Source of the DNA: Megalobrama amblycephala
Taxonomy: Eukaryota; Chordata; Actinopteri; Cypriniformes; Xenocyprididae
Assembly: GCF_018812025.1 (NCBI RefSeq)
Contig: NC_063045.1
Location: forward strand, 59,871,339-59,935,338
DNA: 64,000 nucleotides
Direction: 5' to 3'
The notes below the pieces were generated by a model, which saw only the letters and a list, made by a program, of their open reading frames with translations, searched no databases and was not told where the DNA came from. Both the position numbers and the translations under genes were made by a program. Every line of letters begins with the position of its first letter. Position 1 is the stretch's first letter. Positions 58,521 through 64,000 of this stretch are shown here, piece after piece.

Positions 58521-59595
58521 GCTAAAGACCAGCAATATTAACAGCTCTGTGTTTATCTGCAATGTCGATTCCCAAAAAGTCGTGCTGAGTCTTTGAATAA
58601 TCCTTTAGTGTTTGTTGTGGCCGAATGCATGACTGTGTGTGATTTGTCTATTTTTATTCCCTGACAGGAAATGCTTTTGTTGTTGCCAGATGCTCCTGAA
58701 AACCTGAGAAGTGATCATGACTAAACGGAGAGACGACAAAAAAGACAAAAAAACAAAGGAAAAAAAAAAAAGAAGAAAAAAAAAAATCCAGAGACCGGTC
58801 CACACGAGCTCAGAGACATGCGGATGGAGTGAATTTCATTTCTCCTTCCAGCTACGTAGCCTTTTAACCCCACACTAAGAAACCACTGTGACGATCATGA
58901 AGCCTTATACTGAATAAACCCAAAACAGCCCCTGCAAAATCATGTTTTTTTGGGTGTGGAGTTTTCTGAAATCAATTCAGGCTACATTTAGCGCTTGTGG
59001 GAAAAGCTTTTGCTATTACGTTCATCTCTTACGTCTTGCCTCGTTTCGTTTTTTTTCTCTTTCTGTCTCTTTCTGGAAAGCATTAAGTGTGATATTCTAA
59101 CAGAAAAAGGACACTATCATCACATACGCCTTTGCTAAAATAATTGGGAACAGAAGAGAAGCGATTCTCAGCAAAGGAAAGCTTCACAATACAGTTCATT
59201 CATTTTATATATGCAGTGAAAAAGGCCCAATACCTAATCGCAGCATTCTGTGCCATCTTAGTGCTAGTGCTAAATTCAAATTGGAGGATTTGAATCGTTC
59301 TGATCGTCCATTTTCATGTCCTCTGCCTTCAGTTTAAGCCCAGTGTCCTTAAGACTTTGCTCCAAACAGCAGGAGAACTTCAACGCAGATGGGTCGGAAA
59401 ACCCTCGGTTTGCCTTTTTTGTCCCCCTGGAGAGCGACGTCCTGATTCTGAGGACTTTTTCCGTGGGACAAAACGTCCGTGTCACTGGCTTGTTTGTGTT
59501 ACTGAATTATTGTTCTGCTGCATCAGGCCACCCAGCAGCTGCTTTCGCTTGGCTGCGAAACCTGTTTCTTGTTCAATTTTTTTAAATGATATTTT

Positions 59596-59630
<35 letters not shown>

Positions 59631-59853
59631 AATTGCTTATTTACGTCAAATCACCGTATGAACTTAATTTCCAAATCACTATTTTAAAAGTGACTGCACA
59701 TTTGTAACCCTGATGATTTCTAGCTTGTAAAGAGCAGTGGGGGTTTTAAAGTGTTATTTGGGCCCTCTATGATGGACAAACTTGATTTTTTGGATTAATT
59801 GTTTTTGCCAGGTCACATGCCTTCATTTTCTCTTCTAATTTGTGTCTTTCCTA

Positions 59854-60526
59854 CACTCTTTAAAAAAAAAATACTGGGTTAAAAACAACCCAAGTTGGGT
59901 TAAATATGGACAAACCCAGTGATTGGGTTGTTTTGAGCCTGCGATTGGGTTAAATGTTTGACCCAACCTGCTGGGTAGTTTTATTCAACTCAACTACAGA
60001 CTAAAAAAAAATGCTGGGTTAAAAACAACCCAAGTTGGGTTAAATATGGACAAACCCAGCAATTGGGTTGTTTTGACCCAGCGATTGGGTTAAATGTTTG
60101 ACCCAACCTGCTGGGTAGTTTTATTTAACTCAACTATTGTTTAAAAATTACTATATGTCTGGCTTAAAATGAACCCAAAATATGTTGGAAATTAAAAATC
60201 TGACATGTAATTACTAGAGACAACAATAATAATCAAAAGGTGAACGTTTATTAATAAGCAATTTCGATGTTTATTATTTAGTAATTATTCATTAAACTTA
60301 AATAAATGTTAATTTCCAAAATATTTTGGGTTCTTTTTAGGTGAGTAATAGTAATTTTAAACAATAGTTGAGTTAAATAAAACTACCCAGCAGGTTGGGT
60401 CAAACATTTAATAAAACAACCCAATTTCTGGATCAAAAAAACCCAATCTCTAGGTCAAATCAACCCAGTCCCTGGGTTGGTCCATATTTAACCCAACTTG
60501 GGTTATGTTCAACCCAGCATTTTGTG
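59854..60526. mobile_element. Palindromic MITE with GGGTTGTTTT modules in the ptpn11 3' UTR
   Basis: The left arm has two direct copies of a ~140-base unit (about 59865-60000 and 60003-60136, sharing CTGGGTTAAAAACAACCC). The right arm (about 60355-60526) is an inverted copy. TA flanks at 59852-59853 and 60527-60528. If transcribed it would fold into a stable hairpin. Confidence 0.75.
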
Positions 60527-60976
60527 TAGTTTTAACATTTTAATCTTTGCTTACTTCACTAAACCAAACTCTCGTCCATCTAAAGTTGCTTGTGTTTAAC
60601 GTCAGCAGTATTTTGTCATTTTGTTTATTTAACATTTTCACAAGTGCTTTAGAAATGCATCTTTCCTCAGCAACATCGGTTCACACGTCGTCTTCGTTCA
60701 CAGCCTTCAGTGTCTTGTTCTCCGTTACATTCATATTATTTGGCCTTGGCTTTCTCACTTTCTTTCACCTCGAATGTTGATTCCTTACACATTTAAAATA
60801 CAAAAGTCGGTGCTCTTTGAGTTGGTTTTCTCGGCCCGTCATGTATCTGGCGTCCTGTAGTGTGTTTATTGTAAGTGTGTGAGCGTGTTTGTATCTTAAA
60901 AATACTGCTGTTTGTTTGTCCGGTCTTCTGTTTCAGCCACGCTTTTCTCAATGATGTAAAGATTACACACATCTCA

Positions 60977-61002
60977 GTGTGTGTGTGTGTGTGTGTGTGT
61001 GT
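60977..61002. repeat. (GT)n microsatellite
   Basis: About 13 GT units in the presumed ptpn11 3' UTR. Confidence 0.9.
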
Positions 61003-62095
61003 CAGTGACCAATATCTTTCTTTTCTTTCTTTCGAAACAAACAAAAAAAAGTCCCAGTCCTCTTCGCTCCATGGAAAGCATTACAGTCCAAAGCAACTAA
61101 TGTGAATTTTTGTCATCGTGAAGAGAACGAAACGGTTGTGGAACTCAATGCAAACTATATTTTTTAAACTTGTATATTGTACATGAATATCTTGTAGAGG
61201 AGAATGTACTTACTAAACATATGTAATTGCCATTAAGATATACTGTATGTTTAACCCAGCAGCATCTCTTCTCGTGCCAGACGGTGAGCCTTACAGAAGC
61301 TAATAGGGTTGATCGTGTTGTTCGGCTATCAATGCAATTAACCAACATGAACTCCTTGATAACAATAAACAAGAAGCTCACATCTTCATGGTTGAGTCCT
61401 CTTTTGAAGTAATCTGTACTATTGATGGATGCATGGATGCATGGTTGAATTGAATGTTGGTTGGATGCACAGATGATATTTTGTGTGCACATCAGATGTA
61501 GTTTTTTCTTCTTCTGAGACTTCCAGTTCATCTGTCATTGCTGTTTTTGGAGGAGCACGGCAAACAGGTAATACTGCAAAACAATATTACCATCGTAATG
61601 TAGCATTGCCACTTTCTGACAAATTGCACATTAAACGTAGTAAGCAATGGACTGAAGCTAATAGGTTTTGTTGTGCTGGACTCTATTTTTATGTTGCGCA
61701 GCTGGCTGAGCGCTGTGGAGATTGTGCAGCTGTTTCACTGCAGGGCTGTGAACGAAACTCAGATCTGGATTTTACTGGGAAGTCACATGGACTCGAGGTG
61801 AATCTGCTCGCAATAAAGTAAAAACTCAACGTTGGGAATATAAATTGGCACATAAGAGGGAGAAATTACATGAGATGTTTCTCATATACAATCTAGCTTG
61901 CTTCCTAATATAGTTGTCTAATAATTCATAGTTTCCACGTGACATCACCTGTTCCGCCCACCTGGAGGGCAAAACAAGGCTTTCCTCTGCCGCCCGGCAG
62001 TTTTTTTTTTTTGTTTTTTTTTTTACCAGGTTTGTATTAGCAAGACAATGATAGAAAAAGACTAAATGCAATATACACCTTATTAATGATGCATA

Positions 62096-63900
62096 GGGGG
62101 AGAGTGGGGTAAGATGAGCCATTTTTTTCCTTTTGTGGTCCTCAAGAGAAAATTAGTTAGAAGTACAATGAAAGTGTTCCTGTGGCTCAATTTACCCCAG
62201 GTTTGGGGTAAGTTGCACCATTTAGGTGTAAACTGACCATTTAACTGAATCTGAATCAAACCCATGTGAAATTTTAAAGATAATTTACCTATTTTAAAAA
62301 CTAATTTAATAATCAAATTTTCTCTTTCAAATAATCATATGTGACCCGTGCTGGCAAAATGAGTGGCAATGAGCACATTTTATTGTTATTCTCACATTTT
62401 CTATTAAAAAAACATTCAAAAATGATGTATGATTTGTTGGAATCTGACAGAAATATGACTGAGCTACACCTGTTTGAAGTCAGTCGATTTTGAGAAAAAT
62501 CGATTTAAAGTTTTCTGGAGGTTACAAAACAAAATAAACTAGCAACCATACCTTAAAATCCCTGGTAATAACACCAAATTTGGCACAAACCAAAAAGTCA
62601 AAACCCATATCTGTAGGAAAAATATATACATTCAACTTTTTTTTTTTTCCATGATTCCACAATTTTGTGATTGACATTAATGAAACAGCCTATATATTAA
62701 AACCTACTGTACCAAACAGATCTAATATGTCACACATCAGATGTTTTTCCCCAACAGCTGACCAAACGTTCACTTAAGACATATCAGATAATATTTAGTG
62801 AATACTCGCCAAGACAGATTTTTTGAAATACTGTAATTTCTGTGTATATGTGTATATCGGGATGAGATCACGCGCTGTCTGAAGTGTTGCTAAGTCACCG
62901 ATATGCATCATTTGCTTTTATGCACAATGTAAAAAGAATCCCAGTAAAAAAACGGCAGCTGTGGTTGCCAGAACTTTACCGTAAAAAATACAGTAGCAAC
63001 GTAAAAAAAAATCTGTTAAATTTACAGTAAAATAACGTTTTTCAGTAACCGATATAATGTTAATTTACCAACCTAATGAAGTACTAATATCTGTTTTGTA
63101 CCTTTATAATACACTGACAGTCACCAAACACAGTGGTGATAAGAGTCACATGATGAATCAAAGTTCATCACAAGCAGTTTTTCCACAAGCTGAGAAGGAC
63201 AATACTAACATATAGAAGGAGCACACAGTGTCATTCACACACACACTAAACACCATCATGGTAACATGCATGAAATTTTAAAAATGCAATAAACATTAAT
63301 TTAACAACATTAGATGTAACATAAAACCCTAATGTACATAACTGATTAGAAAAAATGAGAAAAACTAAGAAGAAACAGAGTTATTTCAACGAAAATACAT
63401 CAAATATGAAGTGTCACGCAGGGAATTGTGGGAATGTCAATTTACGGTTTTTTCACTGTAAATTTTACAATGAATTGTTATTTTTCACTTCCAAAAACTG
63501 TGAATTTAACGGTATTTTACCGTAAAATTACATTAAATGTACCGTTAGATCTATTACAGTTATTCACCGTATATAGTACGGAAACTTTTTGTAAACCAAT
63601 TGACAGTTTTTCACCGCAGCATTTTTACAGTCTTTCACTGTTAAAATCACAGTCATTTTTTTTTACAGTGCAGCAGCCATTACATCTGTTATGCTAAAAT
63701 TTTACTTTGACAAGCCAAAAACAGTTTTTAAAGTGAATGAGCGCCTTCCACTCCTCCCATGTGCTTCTTCTTTCCACAGTCTGGCAGAAATGTTGGGTGG
63801 TTTCAAAATATATGGTCACATGACAATAAATGTGTACAGTTGCCAAGATACAGTGGGTGGGTCAACTTACCCACTGGCTCATCTTACCCCACTCTCCCCC
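62096..63900. mobile_element. TA-flanked 1.8 kb element with 26-base inverted ends
   Basis: Ends beginning GGGGGAGAGTGGGGTAAG are identical for 26 bases on both sides, flanked by TA (62094-62095, 63901-63902). No transposase frame. An inner region (about 62941-63670) with CAGTAAAAAAACGG and TTTTTTACAGTG ends looks like a separate nested CACTGTAAAA-type MITE related to 48853-50170. Confidence 0.8.
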
Positions 63901-63924
63901 TACTATGTACAGGAAAGCAGATGA

Positions 63925-64000
63925 ATACAGTTTCTCATTCACCCAAAAATGAAAATTCTTTTCCAAACCTGTATGAATTTCTTTCTTCTGCTGAACACAA
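63925..64000. mobile_element. Start of a fold-back TTAA-family MITE cut by the window edge
   Basis: TTCACCCAAAAATGAAAATT, then CTTCTGCTGAACACAA match the element at 14073-14398. The terminal bases are degraded and the rest lies beyond base 64000. Confidence 0.6.

Larger units (their letters stand above)
57856..61817 (+). other. ptpn11: Probable long ptpn11 3' UTR, possibly with an intron
   Basis: No other gene follows ptpn11 up to about 61.8 kb. A donor-like CACAG|GTATGA at 57888 and an acceptor-like CCCTGACAG at about 58660-58668 would remove a repeat-rich 780-base segment as a 3' UTR intron. Poly(A) signals AATAAA occur at 58913-58918 and 61812-61817, with others between. The stretch 58.67-61.8 kb includes a palindromic MITE and a (GT)n run. 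Length and splicing are inferred. Confidence 0.45.

Noticed and set aside
59316..59707. Two overlapping open frames of 89 and 116 codons after ptpn11
   Set aside because: They lie in the presumed 3' UTR, run into a poly(T) tract and have no recognisable domain.

Overview
This 64 kb window is vertebrate nuclear DNA, almost certainly from a teleost and most likely a cyprinid. The evidence is many small exons with GT/AG introns, vertebrate proteins, and an intron and intergenic landscape crowded with short DNA transposons (TTAA-flanked, TA-flanked, hAT and Harbinger types), Tc1 relics and microsatellites. There are no operons, CRISPR arrays or bacterial features. Species was judged by eye from repeat style and protein similarity, with no database search.

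Four protein-coding genes are supported exon by exon. naa25 (minus strand, 21 exons seen, 847 residues, 3' end beyond base 1) occupies 88-18920. ddx55 (minus, 14 exons, 597 residues) occupies 21089-28620. tmed2 (minus, 5 exons including a 21-nt microexon, 201 or 208 residues) occupies 31631-35417. ptpn11 (plus, 15 coding exons, 594 residues) occupies 47753-57855, with a probable long 3' UTR to about 61.8 kb. In every case the reading phase closes across all proposed splice junctions. The four proteins work in separate processes (NatB N-terminal acetylation, 60S ribosome assembly, COPI/COPII cargo traffic, SH2/tyrosine-phosphatase signalling), so the neighbourhood is one of synteny and not of a joint pathway.

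Between tmed2 and ptpn11 lies the most rearranged part of the window (35.7-47.4 kb). It holds a Tc1 relic inside a small repeat, a hAT transposase gene split by a LINE fragment, four further transposons inside that LINE, and then a second copy of the tmed2 promoter, exon 1, intron 1 and part of exon 2. That copy has a one-base deletion in exon 2, is broken by another hAT element, and is followed by a tandemly repeated MITE. Its first exon and splice donor are intact, so it could serve as an extra first exon for tmed2.

The remaining sequence is intron and spacer: fold-back MITEs with several-hundred-base arms, two Tc1 pseudogenes in naa25 introns, a 1.2 kb degenerate minisatellite in ddx55, a compound minisatellite in tmed2, and an unclassified modular element near base 800-2360. 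I found no wholly new biochemical system. The observations most worth checking are the tmed2 duplicate, the nested insertions, the modular element and the intronic hairpins.
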